A DNA stretch of 64,000 nucleotides from an uncultured Paracoccaceae bacterium (GCA_947494445.1 CANLVD010000006.1:234046-298045), one strand, 5' to 3'. Shown: positions 26,564-35,568, counted from the first letter of the stretch. The notes: a model not told the origin generated them from the sequence alone. Program-made: numbers and translations.

Positions 26564-27762
26564 TTCTGGCGTTCCCGGGCCTTGAGCCAGTTCAGAGCCT
26601 CATGCACCTTCCCGGCATCCATTGTGTGCACCTCGTGACCGGTGCCCAGATCCTTGAGCAGCGTGATGGTCAATTCTCCCCCCAGATGCTCTTGAAACTC
26701 CCGAAGGCCGGTCAGGATCACCAACTCCCCTTCAGCATCGCGGCTGTCGAGGGCCGGGTGCCAGGTGCGCAACCCGAGGCTTTCAAGAAGAACCACCACG
26801 CGTTCTGCGTTCTCGCGGCTCAGCAAGCCAACAAGATGGGCGTACCATGCGTCGAGCGCTATGCCGATGGCAACGGCCTCGCCGTGACGGACATGGTGGT
26901 TGGTCATCGCCTCGAGCTTGTGGGCCGACCAATGACCGAAATCAAGCGGTCGGGCCGAACCCATCTCGAACGGATCACCGCCATGGGCGATCTGGTGCAT
27001 GTGCAGCTCGGCCGAGCGGCGCACCATGTATTCTTCGGCCTCCCGGGTGAAGCAGGCCAGTTGCTCGGCGTTCTTTTCCAGCCAGAAGTAGAACTTCTGA
27101 TCGCGGATCAGGGCGACTTTCACAGCCTCGGATATCCCCGCAATGCGCTCACGCTGGGGGAGTTGGTCCAGAAAGTCGAAATCGTTGAGCACAGCCCAAG
27201 GCGGGGCGAACGTACCGACGTAGTTTTTCACACCCTTGAAGTTCACCGCGTTTTTGACGCCGACACCACTGTCATTTTGTGACAGGACCGTTGTTGGAAT
27301 GCGGATATGACGCACGCCACGGTGGGACGTTGCCGCCGCCAGACCAACCGCATCCAGCACCGCTCCGCCGCCGATTGCGACCACGTAGGAATGCCGGTCA
27401 ACCGCATGGGTGTGGATCGCCGATTGCATGCTTTCCACATAGGCGAGGTCCTTCTTGACGATCTCGCCGCCGGGCACGACCATCGGCTTGTCAACGAGGG
27501 TCAGCTTGTCAGAATGCGCGTCAAAATAGGCATTTATCCGAGCCTCAAGGGCGGCACTTGCAACACCATCGTCGATGACCATCAGAATGCGGTGGCATTT
27601 GTCGGTATCTTCGCGCGCAACTGTCTGATGGAAAACAGGATTATCCGGATCAAACAACCCGCGAACAAAGGCGACAGGGTATTGATACGGGACCGAGAAG
27701 CGTTGCCACTGGATATGGTTTTCACCCTGCCGCACACTGGCGGCATCTGTCTTGAGTTCCAT
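26560..27762 (-). CDS. eboD: EboD, 3-dehydroquinate synthase-like cyclase
   Basis: A 400-residue sugar-phosphate cyclase of the dehydroquinate-synthase superfamily. The NAD-binding site VVAIGGGAVLDAVGL and the nucleotide/metal region PTTVLSQNDSGVGVKNAVN, ISEAVKVALI, LDFGHWSAHKLE and HGEAVAIGI match the family, including the zinc-binding Glu, His and His. Because it differs from housekeeping AroB and lies in an ebo cluster, it probably cyclises another sugar phosphate. Start ATG at 27762 with GAGGATAACA before it. First gene of the eboD-eboE-eboC transcript. Confidence 0.9.
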   Translation of the reverse strand: MELKTDAASVRQGENHIQWQRFSVPYQYPVAFVRGLFDPDNPVFHQTVAREDTDKCHRILMVIDDGVASAALEARINAYFDAHSDKLTLVDKPMVVPGGEIVKKDLAYVESMQSAIHTHAVDRHSYVVAIGGGAVLDAVGLAAATSHRGVRHIRIPTTVLSQNDSGVGVKNAVNFKGVKNYVGTFAPPWAVLNDFDFLDQLPQRERIAGISEAVKVALIRDQKFYFWLEKNAEQLACFTREAEEYMVRRSAELHMHQIAHGGDPFEMGSARPLDFGHWSAHKLEAMTNHHVRHGEAVAIGIALDAWYAHLVGLLSRENAERVVVLLESLGLRTWHPALDSRDAEGELVILTGLREFQEHLGGELTITLLKDLGTGHEVHTMDAGKVHEALNWLKARERQK

Positions 27763-27868
27763 TGTTATCCTCACCTATCATTGACCGTCAAATCTGCTCG
27801 CTTGACTTGTCTCAGAGCACCAGCTTAGGTTTTGCCCAACCCGTTAACAACCCTTTTAGAGGCTTGGG

Positions 27869-28222
27869 ATGCGCATACTTTCGGCCGTGTTTTGCCTGCT
27901 GATGCTGCTGTTTGCCGTCGTGCAGTATAATGATCCCGACGCCCTGTTCTGGGGGGTGATCTACGGGATTGCCGCGCTTTGGTGCGGCTTTGCCGCATGG
28001 CGTCCGGCAAAGGTCACAGGCCATGTCCGGTTGGGCCTGCTCCTGTGTCTGGCTGCAGCCGTAATTGGCGTTGTCTGGTTCTGGCCACGCACGCCGGGCT
28101 TCTGGCAACAGGAAGTCTGGTGGGTCACCGAAACCGCGCGCGAAGGCATGGGCATGATGGTCACGCTTTTGGCGCTTGGCATCGCGTGGCTGGCAAGCCG
28201 CGGACGTCGGAAAATCGCCTGA
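27869..28222 (+). CDS. TMEM220-family small membrane protein
   Basis: A 117-residue protein with four predicted helices. The motif QYNDPDALFWGVIYG in the first loop is characteristic of the transmembrane family 220, found in bacteria and animals, whose function is unknown. It is divergent from eboD and convergent with the small exported protein gene at 28233. Confidence 0.82.
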   Translation: MRILSAVFCLLMLLFAVVQYNDPDALFWGVIYGIAALWCGFAAWRPAKVTGHVRLGLLLCLAAAVIGVVWFWPRTPGFWQQEVWWVTETAREGMGMMVTLLALGIAWLASRGRRKIA

Positions 28223-28232
28223 TCGGGCGACT

Positions 28233-28769
28233 TTATCTCGGCGCTATCTCTTCCAGCGGTGTACCGTTGAAATAGGCCACGGTCCCTGCGTGCGCATCCA
28301 GACCTTCGGGCAACTGATCATAGCCCGCACCTGCCAGTGCCGCGGTCACCAACCACGCGTGATGGGGCAGAAACTCCTGATGTGCGACAAGCTGATGGGA
28401 GGCCAGATCGGCGATGATCGTCAGCGGAATCGGACCGTATGGAGCAAATGCTCCTGCACCGTCGCGCATAGGACCGACCAGATCAGGCGTCAGGACCGCC
28501 AGTTCCAGTTGCCGTGTGGCAAGTAGACTGGAGAGCCGCTCAGGATGTGGGGCCCGGGCAGCACGTGCCTTGGCTTCGGGCAGCAGATGGTCAAGGGTTT
28601 CCGCCAGATTCAGCGCCTGATCATAGCTGCCGGGATCCTTCCGGTGCGCGCCGATCAGAAGGTGTTTCTGTCGATAGACGATCCATTGATTGTAAAGTGA
28701 ATGGGACTGTGCCGCCGGTGCACATGCCCCGGCGGCCAGCATTGCAAGAACATGACGTCTGTGCAGCAT
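28233..28769 (-). CDS. Exported protein, short TAXI-like solute-binding relative
   Basis: A 178-residue protein with a short signal peptide that starts MLHRRHVLAMLAAGACA; the RR pair and the Cys make either Tat export or a lipoprotein possible. The mature part (YNQWIVYRQKHLLIGAHRKD, DLVGPMRDGAGAFAPYGPI, EFLPHHAWLV) resembles a reduced version of TAXI/substrate-binding proteins, but I cannot assign a ligand. Its ATG overlaps the stop of the acetamidase gene by one base (TGATG), so the two exported proteins are probably made together and may act on the same compound. Confidence 0.7.
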   Translation of the reverse strand: MLHRRHVLAMLAAGACAPAAQSHSLYNQWIVYRQKHLLIGAHRKDPGSYDQALNLAETLDHLLPEAKARAARAPHPERLSSLLATRQLELAVLTPDLVGPMRDGAGAFAPYGPIPLTIIADLASHQLVAHQEFLPHHAWLVTAALAGAGYDQLPEGLDAHAGTVAYFNGTPLEEIAPR

Positions 28770-30016
28770 CAATCGACAAACACATCCATGTTGAGCACGG
28801 CCGTGACAACATAGTTTGGCACATCAACCACTTGGCCGACCCGCAGATCAACCGCGACCGAAGACAGGGTATAGGCCTGCTCCGGCGTCAGCCCATGCTC
28901 GCGCTTGAGGTATTCGATCATCTGCAACAACGCGTGACGTGCGGCCAGCGTCAGATCCTCCGACAGGTTTTCAAGCGCGCCGATCTCTTCGGCGTCGATG
29001 TAACTGTGTGTCGGTGGGATCTCGCCAGCGGCTTTCAGTGGCAGGCCGACAGTCTGGTAGAACTTGGACGGCTCGATGTTCTTGATCTGCGCACCGCCCT
29101 CGACCTGAGGTGCAGTGATATGTGCACCTGCGCCTTTGCGGATTTCCGTGACCATGGTCACCACGGCTCCGGTTTCGATCGCGGTGCCGCCGACCTCTCC
29201 GTCACCTTGTGCGTAATGCACATCGCCCACAAACAAGCCGCATCCGTCGATGAAGCAAGGAAACAGCATTGTCGTGCCGATCTGCATCTGCTGAACATCC
29301 ATGTTACCGCCGTTCTCGCGGGGCGGAATGGTGCGCAGGCAATTGTCGCTGTGCGATCCGTCAGGACCGCAGACAGCCGAGGGCAGGGCGCCGATGGGTT
29401 GTGGTGGCAGGGCCACGCCGCCCGCAGCACCCAGCGCCGCTTCGCGGGTTTTCCAGGCCACGACCTCTTCTTCGCCGGGCAATACGCCGACAGAGCCGAG
29501 GAAGGCCTCATATGGAACTTTCACACCGGGCATCTGGTCTGACACCGCGTGGGTGCGCGTCAGCCGCCAGTTGACCACATATGGCTCCGTGAAGATGTCG
29601 CGCAGAAAGCCGAAGCCCGGTGCAATAACCGTATAGCCATACTCATCGGGATCAATGTCGATCAGGGTGACGGCCAGAACATCGCCCCGTTCAGCCCCTT
29701 CGATATAGACCGGACCTGTCATCGGATGAACAAGATTGAGGTCCACTGCGAGCACATCATCTGCCACGGAATCAAGCGTCAGATCACTGTCGAGCGCGTC
29801 GCGGGAATGAATGACAATGTGATCGCCCGGATTTGCGCGGGCAACCGGTGGAATGGCCGGGTGATAGCGGTTGAAGCAATTCGGATCATCGGCGCAGTGA
29901 TCGCCTGCCTTTTCGACCACAACCTGAGTTGTCCAGGTTTGATCTGTTGTATCGGCCAAAGCGGGTGCAAGTGATCCGGCTGCAAGCGCTGCTGCCACAT
30001 AGACGTGATACTTCAT
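28769..30016 (-). CDS. Exported acetamidase/formamidase family protein
   Basis: A 415-residue FmdA/AmdA-family amidohydrolase. A Sec signal peptide (YHVYVAAALAAGSLAPALA) precedes the family domain, with RANPGDHIVIHSRDALD, HPMTGPVYIEGAERGD, MQIGTTMLFPCFIDGCGLF and VGDVHYAQGDGEVGGTAIE, the metal-binding and substrate regions. Family members release ammonia from short amides. Most characterised members are cytoplasmic, so the signal peptide is notable. Start ATG at 30016 preceded by GGAAGGTGG. It is translationally coupled to the small exported protein downstream. Confidence 0.87.
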   Translation of the reverse strand: MKYHVYVAAALAAGSLAPALADTTDQTWTTQVVVEKAGDHCADDPNCFNRYHPAIPPVARANPGDHIVIHSRDALDSDLTLDSVADDVLAVDLNLVHPMTGPVYIEGAERGDVLAVTLIDIDPDEYGYTVIAPGFGFLRDIFTEPYVVNWRLTRTHAVSDQMPGVKVPYEAFLGSVGVLPGEEEVVAWKTREAALGAAGGVALPPQPIGALPSAVCGPDGSHSDNCLRTIPPRENGGNMDVQQMQIGTTMLFPCFIDGCGLFVGDVHYAQGDGEVGGTAIETGAVVTMVTEIRKGAGAHITAPQVEGGAQIKNIEPSKFYQTVGLPLKAAGEIPPTHSYIDAEEIGALENLSEDLTLAARHALLQMIEYLKREHGLTPEQAYTLSSVAVDLRVGQVVDVPNYVVTAVLNMDVFVD

Positions 30017-30406
30017 GTAAACCACCTTCCTGTTTCTTTTGTTTTGTACTCTTTTGCTATTCTTCCTTTGGTCTTGTCGTGCACAACAAGTGGATGATTG
30101 CCGGGTTTCAGTGTCCAGACCACCGCTTTGCTTGACGCAACCATTACGCAACTTATGCATCCGCCATGAACACGACGGATCAATTTGATGAAGGAACAAG
30201 CAGTTTCAAGAACTGGGTGCCGGATGACTTGCGCTGATTTTGGCGCAAGACACAGCCCCCTTCATCGGCAGAGTCAGCTTCCTTGGATTGATGATCGGTC
30301 CGACAACCAGGGTTTGGCAATTCGTCCAAAGGTCGTATCGACCCGGTGCAGGGCGGGTCACTTGCTGGATCAGGATTGGGGCGCGCGGGGTCTGATCAGC
30401 GTATGC
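30017..30406. other. 390-base intergenic region; candidate operator for the acetamidase operon
   Basis: No gene is supported here. The A/T-rich part next to 30016 is the probable promoter region of the acetamidase operon. It contains a 16-base near-palindrome at 30074-30089 (TTGTCGTGCACAACAA, 14 of 16 bases symmetric), about 60 bases before the start codon. The remainder is the space before the convergent-side end of the CoA-transferase gene, whose stop is at 30407, and holds nothing I can name. Confidence 0.4.
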
Positions 30407-31531
30407 TCAGGGCTGAGAGAACTCGGCTCGCAAAGCTGCGTCGTCAGAACCAAGTGCAGGAACTTCGCCATATGCCTGTTGGGTACCGTTGATCACCGCG
30501 CCGGGGGCCAGCATCTCGATCTGGCCGGCGGAGGTCTGGACGGATATCAACCGGTTCTGGGGGTGGGCAATCAGATCATCTAGATCGGAAAGGCGCCCAA
30601 AAGCTATGCGCGCGGTCGTCAGTTTGTCGATCATGGCTTCGCGGGGAAGGGCCGCAAAGGAAGCCTCGACCCTTTCTTCAAGCCTCTTCCGGTTGGTCAC
30701 GCGCCGGGTGTTGGATGCAAACTCCGGCTGGGTTGCCAGCGCGGGTTCATCCAGCACCTGTTCGCACAATCTCTGCCATTCGCGTTCATTCTGGATGGAG
30801 ATCAGAACCGCTTTGCCATCTGCACATGTATACGCACCATAGGGAGCGATGCTGGGGTGTTTCAGGCCGACACGTGCCGGAGGTTTTCCTCCAAAGCGGG
30901 CCTGCAGATAGGGCACATTCATCCAGTCGGCCATGGCGTGGAACAGCGACACTTCGATTGTTCTGCCTTCACCGGTCCGCTCGCGCGCAAAGAGCCCCTG
31001 AAGGATTGCCTGAAAGGCGGTCATGCCAGCGGCGATGTCGCAAACCGATACGCCTACGCGGGCAGAGCCATGCTCGGTGCCGTTGATCGCACAAAGCCCG
31101 CTTTCGGCCTGCACCAGCAAATCATAAGCCTTTTGATCCCGGTACGGACCCTCGCTGCCATAGCCGGAAATCCCGCACCAGATCAGGCGCGGGTGGCGTG
31201 CGCGCAAGCTTTCAGCATCCAGGCCAAGTCGCTCGACCGCGCCCGGGGCCAGGTTCTGGATGAACACATCAGCCTTGGCCAGCATCCGTTCCAGCAAAGC
31301 GCGGTCTGCATCGTCCTTGATGTCCAGCCGAATGGATTGCTTGCCACGGTTCAACCAGACGAAATAGGCGCTTTCGCCGTGAACCAGATCGTCATACCCG
31401 CGGGCAAAATCACCCTCGGCCCGTTCTATCTTGATGACGCGCGCGCCTGCATCGGCCAGTCGTCCCGATGCATAGGGCGCCGCCACCGCCTGTTCGAGCG
31501 CGACAACGGTGATGCCTTCAAGATCGTTCAT
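30407..31531 (-). CDS. CaiB/BaiF (family III) CoA-transferase
   Basis: A 374-residue family III acyl-CoA transferase. It starts MNDLEGITVVALEQAVAAPYASGRLADAGARVIKIE, with the CoA-binding N-terminal block in order. The catalytic Asp of this family is expected in the AYDLLVQAESG segment and is present, followed by GVSVCDIAAGM and the C-terminal HPQNRL. It moves CoA between carboxylic acids (formate/oxalate, carnitine, succinate or mesaconate types). Start ATG at 31531; a longer frame to 31726 is unrelated. Divergent from the binding-protein gene at 31668. Confidence 0.88.
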   Translation of the reverse strand: MNDLEGITVVALEQAVAAPYASGRLADAGARVIKIERAEGDFARGYDDLVHGESAYFVWLNRGKQSIRLDIKDDADRALLERMLAKADVFIQNLAPGAVERLGLDAESLRARHPRLIWCGISGYGSEGPYRDQKAYDLLVQAESGLCAINGTEHGSARVGVSVCDIAAGMTAFQAILQGLFARERTGEGRTIEVSLFHAMADWMNVPYLQARFGGKPPARVGLKHPSIAPYGAYTCADGKAVLISIQNEREWQRLCEQVLDEPALATQPEFASNTRRVTNRKRLEERVEASFAALPREAMIDKLTTARIAFGRLSDLDDLIAHPQNRLISVQTSAGQIEMLAPGAVINGTQQAYGEVPALGSDDAALRAEFSQP

Positions 31532-31667
31532 GTGATGTGTCCTCGGGGCTGGTGCCTGTCGCCGATCCGCGATTGGCGGCTGTTCCCTTCTGCGCGAAGA
31601 GCGTAAGTTAGGCAATAACCGCTTCGGGGGCATCTGGTCTCGGCGGCGTGTCGAAGGGACAGGTATT

Positions 31668-32345
31668 TTGACCAAGACGCTTTCAGCATTGGCAAAGGAT
31701 GGCAAACTGCGTGTTGCGATCAACACCGGTAATCGGGCCTTGGTTCAGATGGTTGATGGCGTGCCTGTCGGCGTATCACCGGCTCTGGCTGCACGTCTTG
31801 CAAGGCAGATCGGAGCGGAGTTGGTTGCAGTGATCTACGATGGGGCGGGCAAGGTGCTTGCCGATGCAGGTGCAGACCAGTGGGATGTCGGGTTTCTGGC
31901 CATCGATGCGATGCGGGCCAAGGCTGTAAGCTTTACCCGGGCCTATCACACGATCGAGGCGACCTTTGCAGCCCGTCTGGACGGCCCGGTGCACTCTGTT
32001 GATCAGGCCGATCAGGCGGGCGTGACCGTTCTGACCTCTACCGGCTCGGCCTATGACATGTTTCTCAGCGCGAACCTGAAGCACGCATGTCTTGAGCATT
32101 CAGGGACACCGGCAGAGAGTTTTGCCGAATTTCAACAGGGGCGCGGCGATGTCGTGGCCGGAGTGCGTGCGTCGCTTGACCGGTTTTTTGAAGGTGATCC
32201 GCAGATCAATGTTCTGCCCGGCGTGCTGACCAAGGTTGAACAGGCCATGGTGCTGCCCGGTGCCGAAAACCCGCTGATCGCTGCACTTGATGATTTCGTA
32301 GCCGGGGCCATTGCCGATGGATTTGTTGCACAGTCGCTGGCTTAG
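31668..32345 (+). CDS. Substrate-binding-like protein (SBP_bac_3 fold) without signal peptide
   Basis: A 225-residue protein of the amino-acid-type periplasmic binding fold: GKLRVAINTGN at the start, GVSPALAARLARQIGA, WDVGFLAIDAMRAKAVSFTRAY, STGSAYDMFLSANL and GRGDVVAGVRASL. It begins with TTG at 31668 after AAGGGA, and no hydrophobic export signal is seen in frame upstream, so it may stay in the cytoplasm as a ligand sensor or enzyme-like relic. Its stop overlaps the convergent TauE gene stop. No permease of an ABC system is beside it. Confidence 0.75.
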   Translation: MTKTLSALAKDGKLRVAINTGNRALVQMVDGVPVGVSPALAARLARQIGAELVAVIYDGAGKVLADAGADQWDVGFLAIDAMRAKAVSFTRAYHTIEATFAARLDGPVHSVDQADQAGVTVLTSTGSAYDMFLSANLKHACLEHSGTPAESFAEFQQGRGDVVAGVRASLDRFFEGDPQINVLPGVLTKVEQAMVLPGAENPLIAALDDFVAGAIADGFVAQSLA

Positions 32346-33100
32346 ATGGCAGCGCTGAGGCCGGACCAGATCAAACGGGCCGCAATCAGCAGAAGCACGA
32401 TGTCCAGAGCCTTGTGAAAACGTGCATCGGTCATTCGGCTCAGGACCGATTTGCCAAACAGAGTGCCCAGCAACCCGCACAGGATCATCGCGATGATGAA
32501 TGGCAGCCAAGGGCCAAAAGCAAAGCCCAGAAAGGCAAATGTCACGGATTTGAGCAGATGCTGAACGCTCATCAACGTGGCGTGGGTCGCCACATGGCTG
32601 TGACGCGGTAGGGAAAGGGATTTCGAATAGCTCGCGACAAAGACGCCGGTTGCCCCGAAGAACATGGTCAAAAAGCTTGAAATGCCGCCTGTCAGGATCG
32701 GCCACCTGCTCAGCCAACGGGGCGGGTGGGCGAGTACGGACCAGATGATGAAGGCTCCCACACCGATCTGCACAACCCACGGCGGAATGTTGACCGCGAT
32801 CTGGCCGCCGATTGCGACCCCGATCAGGGAGCCGATGACAAACCACGGAAGTGCCGACCACATGACATGGCGAAGCAGGAGCACAGCACGCCCGATGTTG
32901 CTTCCCACCTGAACAACGCCGTGCACCGGGATCAGCGCCAGTGGCGGCAAGGTGACAGCCATGACAGCCAGTAGCAAAGCGCCGCCACCGATCCCGAAGG
33001 CAACCGTGATCAGCGACCCAAGAAACGACAATCCAAGCAGAAGGACAACGATGCCTTGGCTCAGATCCGGCGGCATCAGGGGCGCAATGACTTCCATCAT
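32342..33100 (-). CDS. Sulfite exporter TauE/SafE family protein
   Basis: A 252-residue membrane protein with seven or eight helices in two repeats (GSLITVAFGIGGGALLLAVM and GGISSFLTMFFGATGVFVA), typical of the TauE/SafE family of anion permeases, which transport sulfite, sulfoacetate and other organic anions. Two adjacent ATGs at 33100 and 33097 are possible starts. The neighbouring hydroxyacid dehydrogenase and CoA-transferase suggest an organic-acid substrate (inference). Confidence 0.87.
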   Translation of the reverse strand: MMEVIAPLMPPDLSQGIVVLLLGLSFLGSLITVAFGIGGGALLLAVMAVTLPPLALIPVHGVVQVGSNIGRAVLLLRHVMWSALPWFVIGSLIGVAIGGQIAVNIPPWVVQIGVGAFIIWSVLAHPPRWLSRWPILTGGISSFLTMFFGATGVFVASYSKSLSLPRHSHVATHATLMSVQHLLKSVTFAFLGFAFGPWLPFIIAMILCGLLGTLFGKSVLSRMTDARFHKALDIVLLLIAARLIWSGLSAAI

Positions 33101-33164
33101 GCTGGCCTGCTCCTGTTGATCAGATCAGGGCGTGTGCAGAACGCTTCAAGGCAGCGCACGCTCT

Positions 33165-34139
33165 TCAGTCATTCCAGACGGACGGATTGATCATGTGGAT
33201 CGGAGCGGCGTTCGCATAGGCGTTGATCTGGTCGTAGATGTCACCGAATTGCAGGTCCAACTCGTCTTCCGTGACATAGCCGATATGGGGTGTGGCGATC
33301 ACGCCGGGATGTTGTACCAGCGGATCATTGGGGTCCTCCAGCGGTTCGGTTTCAAAGACATCGATACCGGCACGGCCCGGGCTGCCCGATTGCAACGCGC
33401 TGAGCAAATCGCCCGGTGCGATCAGGCCCGCGCGCGAGGTGTTGATCAGGCTGGCGCTTGGCTTCATGGCGGCAAGATCCGAGGCTGTGATCAGACCGCG
33501 TGTTGCGGGTTTGAGGCGCACATGCAGGCTGACGAAATCGCTGGTGGCAAAAAACGCCTCACGACTTTCTGCTACGGTTTGCCCATCTGCCTTTGCCCGC
33601 GCACGCCCGTCATCCGAGCCCCACCACTGGACTTTCATTCCAAAGGCTTGCGCATATCCCGCCACTGCGCGCGCGATCCGACCGTAGCCGTAAAGCCCCA
33701 GGGTCCGGCCCGCAACAGTTTGGCCTACACCCATCTGCCAGGTCCCCGCCCTGATCGATGTATTCTGCTCGATCAATTGACGGGCGCAGGCAAGGATCAG
33801 CATCCAGGTCAGTTCTGCTGCCGCAACCGAATGGCCATCTGCATGCATGTTGGAACACAGGAGCACATTGTTCCGTGTGCAGGCCTCAACATCGACATGG
33901 GGATAAACGCTGCGCTGGGAAATCAGCCTGAGGTTGGGCAGTTTCGAAAGAAGGTCCTGCGTGATCGGCGTGCGTTCGCGGAACAGAACCAGCGCCTCGG
34001 CTCCGGCCAAACGCTCCGCCAGACTGTCGGTGTTTTCCTCATGGTCATTCCAAACGGTTACCTCATGTTCCTTCAGCTTCTCAAAGGACGGCATAGTGCG
34101 CAGCGTATCGAACCAATCGTCCAGAATGTGAACTTTCAT
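33165..34139 (-). CDS. D-2-hydroxyacid dehydrogenase family protein
   Basis: A 324-residue NAD(P)-dependent D-isomer-specific 2-hydroxyacid dehydrogenase. The Rossmann motif is TLGLYGYGRIARAVAGYAQ (a GxGxxA-type loop), the catalytic Arg is in VSLHVRLKPATRGLI, the Glu in VFETEPL and the His in ATPHIGYVTED. It reduces a 2-oxo acid or oxidises a hydroxy acid; sequence does not give the substrate. ATG at 34139. Confidence 0.9.
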   Translation of the reverse strand: MKVHILDDWFDTLRTMPSFEKLKEHEVTVWNDHEENTDSLAERLAGAEALVLFRERTPITQDLLSKLPNLRLISQRSVYPHVDVEACTRNNVLLCSNMHADGHSVAAAELTWMLILACARQLIEQNTSIRAGTWQMGVGQTVAGRTLGLYGYGRIARAVAGYAQAFGMKVQWWGSDDGRARAKADGQTVAESREAFFATSDFVSLHVRLKPATRGLITASDLAAMKPSASLINTSRAGLIAPGDLLSALQSGSPGRAGIDVFETEPLEDPNDPLVQHPGVIATPHIGYVTEDELDLQFGDIYDQINAYANAAPIHMINPSVWND

Positions 34140-34170
34140 GAGTGGGATCCTTTGAATGGCCTTGGCGAGA

Positions 34171-34386
34171 CTAGTGCGGTGAGCGTGGGGTTGGAATCAG
34201 AACGTCCCGATCGAGCGCATCCAGTGCCGCATCGACTTTCCGGCGCAAAGCAAGGAGGTGGTTGAACTGTGCATCGCAGCCCGAGATCGGCGTCGGGTAT
34301 TGTGAAATTTCGGCACTCAGACCTGCGCGGGCATCACGCAATGCGGTCTCGGCGGTTGTCAGATTTGAGGTAAATGGGTCCGTCAT
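34171..34386 (-). CDS. Small helical hypothetical protein
   Basis: A 71-residue protein beginning MTDPFTSNLTTAETALRDAR, mostly helical with one cysteine. No family recognised. It starts at 34386 just upstream of, and on the same strand as, the hydroxyacid dehydrogenase gene (31-base gap), so it is likely part of that transcript. Codon pattern and a start near the intergenic space support it as real, but confidence is modest. Confidence 0.5.
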   Translation of the reverse strand: MTDPFTSNLTTAETALRDARAGLSAEISQYPTPISGCDAQFNHLLALRRKVDAALDALDRDVLIPTPRSPH

Positions 34387-34440
34387 GTGCTGTCCTCTTG
34401 AGTAGTGTATGCCGTTGTATACCAAAGTTCAAAATGGTTG

Positions 34441-35493
34441 TCACTCCTCTCGCAGTTTTATGAAACGGGCTACGATCGGGGCGGTGGTGATGACGAGTAC
34501 GATCCGGGTCAGATGGTGGACGATGACAAAGCCAAGATCAGCGCCAGCGACAATCGCAAGAACGGTCATTTCTGCCTGTCCTCCCGGGGCGAATGCGAGA
34601 AACCCTTCGACCGGTGCGGCAAGACCTAACAGCACAACGATCTCGGTGAAAATCACTGCCAGAATTGCCAGCACTCCGACAAAGGCGACACCTGCCAGAA
34701 CATCCTTGCGTAGCTCGGCCAGGGTCACGCCCACATATCCCACGCCTATGCCGATGCCGATGAAGTATTGGGCTGCGAGGATGGCTTCGGCTGGGGGACG
34801 AACATGGATCAGACCCGAAAGGGACAGGGCGGCTGTAACAATCATCGGACCAAGGATGGAGGCGCCGAACAAACCGATCCGCTCTCCGCCCTTCCAGCCG
34901 ATCAGGGCCGCAAGCACCATCAGGACAAGCTCGATTACCGGGACATCGCCGATGGGCGCTCCGATGGGTTGGGTCAGTTCCGTATCAAAGGCCTGTGTCA
35001 GCAGAATGGGTGCGACAGTGACAACGATCAGAACCCGTGTTGCATGGATCAGTGACAACGCGCGGGGGTCACCGCCTGCCTCGGTCCCGAAAATGACCAT
35101 ATCCTGCAACCCACCCGGCATGGCCGCATAATAGGAGGTGACCGGATCGAACCCGCAGACCCTGCGAAAGAACGGCACGCCGATGCACCCGATGCACAGG
35201 ATGTAAAGCGGGATCAGGGCCACCGACATGGCCATCTGCGGAAGGACACTCAGCAAATCCGGCGTGATGGATGCGCCAACCGCCACACCCAGAATGGTCC
35301 GCGCTGCCAGAGCAACCTGACCTGTTCCGCGTAGAGGCATCCCCAACAGGGCTGCGATCAGGCAGGCCAGCATCGGGCCGAATAGGAACGGCAGAGGAAG
35401 ACCGGTGGCGGCAAAGGCAATCGTGCCGACAGCCGCAAGAACCAGCGTTCCGGCAGTGCGCATCATTGGAGGCAAGGAGGCGTGGCGCGACAT
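34441..35493 (-). CDS. AbrB-family duplicated membrane protein (putative transporter)
   Basis: A 350-residue hydrophobic protein with two repeated halves (GLPLPFLFGPMLACLIAAL and the later GERIGLFGASILGPMIVT), the pattern of the bacterial AbrB membrane family sometimes labelled ammonia monooxygenase-like. The motif YYAAMPGGLQDMVIFG is also typical. It is divergent from the GntR regulator and tcuAB; in other bacteria tricarballylate uptake uses TcuC, absent here, so this protein might be the transporter (inference). I start at ATG 35493 so that the operator stays upstream; ATG 35526 is an alternative. Confidence 0.75.
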   Translation of the reverse strand: MSRHASLPPMMRTAGTLVLAAVGTIAFAATGLPLPFLFGPMLACLIAALLGMPLRGTGQVALAARTILGVAVGASITPDLLSVLPQMAMSVALIPLYILCIGCIGVPFFRRVCGFDPVTSYYAAMPGGLQDMVIFGTEAGGDPRALSLIHATRVLIVVTVAPILLTQAFDTELTQPIGAPIGDVPVIELVLMVLAALIGWKGGERIGLFGASILGPMIVTAALSLSGLIHVRPPAEAILAAQYFIGIGIGVGYVGVTLAELRKDVLAGVAFVGVLAILAVIFTEIVVLLGLAAPVEGFLAFAPGGQAEMTVLAIVAGADLGFVIVHHLTRIVLVITTAPIVARFIKLREE

Positions 35494-35528
35494 GGCGCAG
35501 CTTTCGTTGACAGGAGTTGCATCCATAT

Positions 35529-35544
35529 GTATCCATCTGGATAC
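35529..35544. promoter_or_regulatory. Palindromic operator between the AbrB-like gene and the GntR-tcuAB operon
   Basis: GTATCCA-TC-TGGATAC is a perfect 16-base palindrome placed 24 bases before the GTG of the GntR gene and 35 bases before the ATG of the divergent membrane-protein gene. The left arm sequence ATCCA occurs once more just upstream (35521-35525). Its position and symmetry fit binding by the dimeric GntR regulator encoded beside it. Confidence 0.6.
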
Positions 35545-35568
35545 AAAATGCAACACCGGAGTTTAACC

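Noticed and set aside
30185..30583. A 132-codon plus-strand frame before the CoA-transferase end
   Set aside because: Half of it is antisense to the CoA-transferase gene and the product has no recognisable features.
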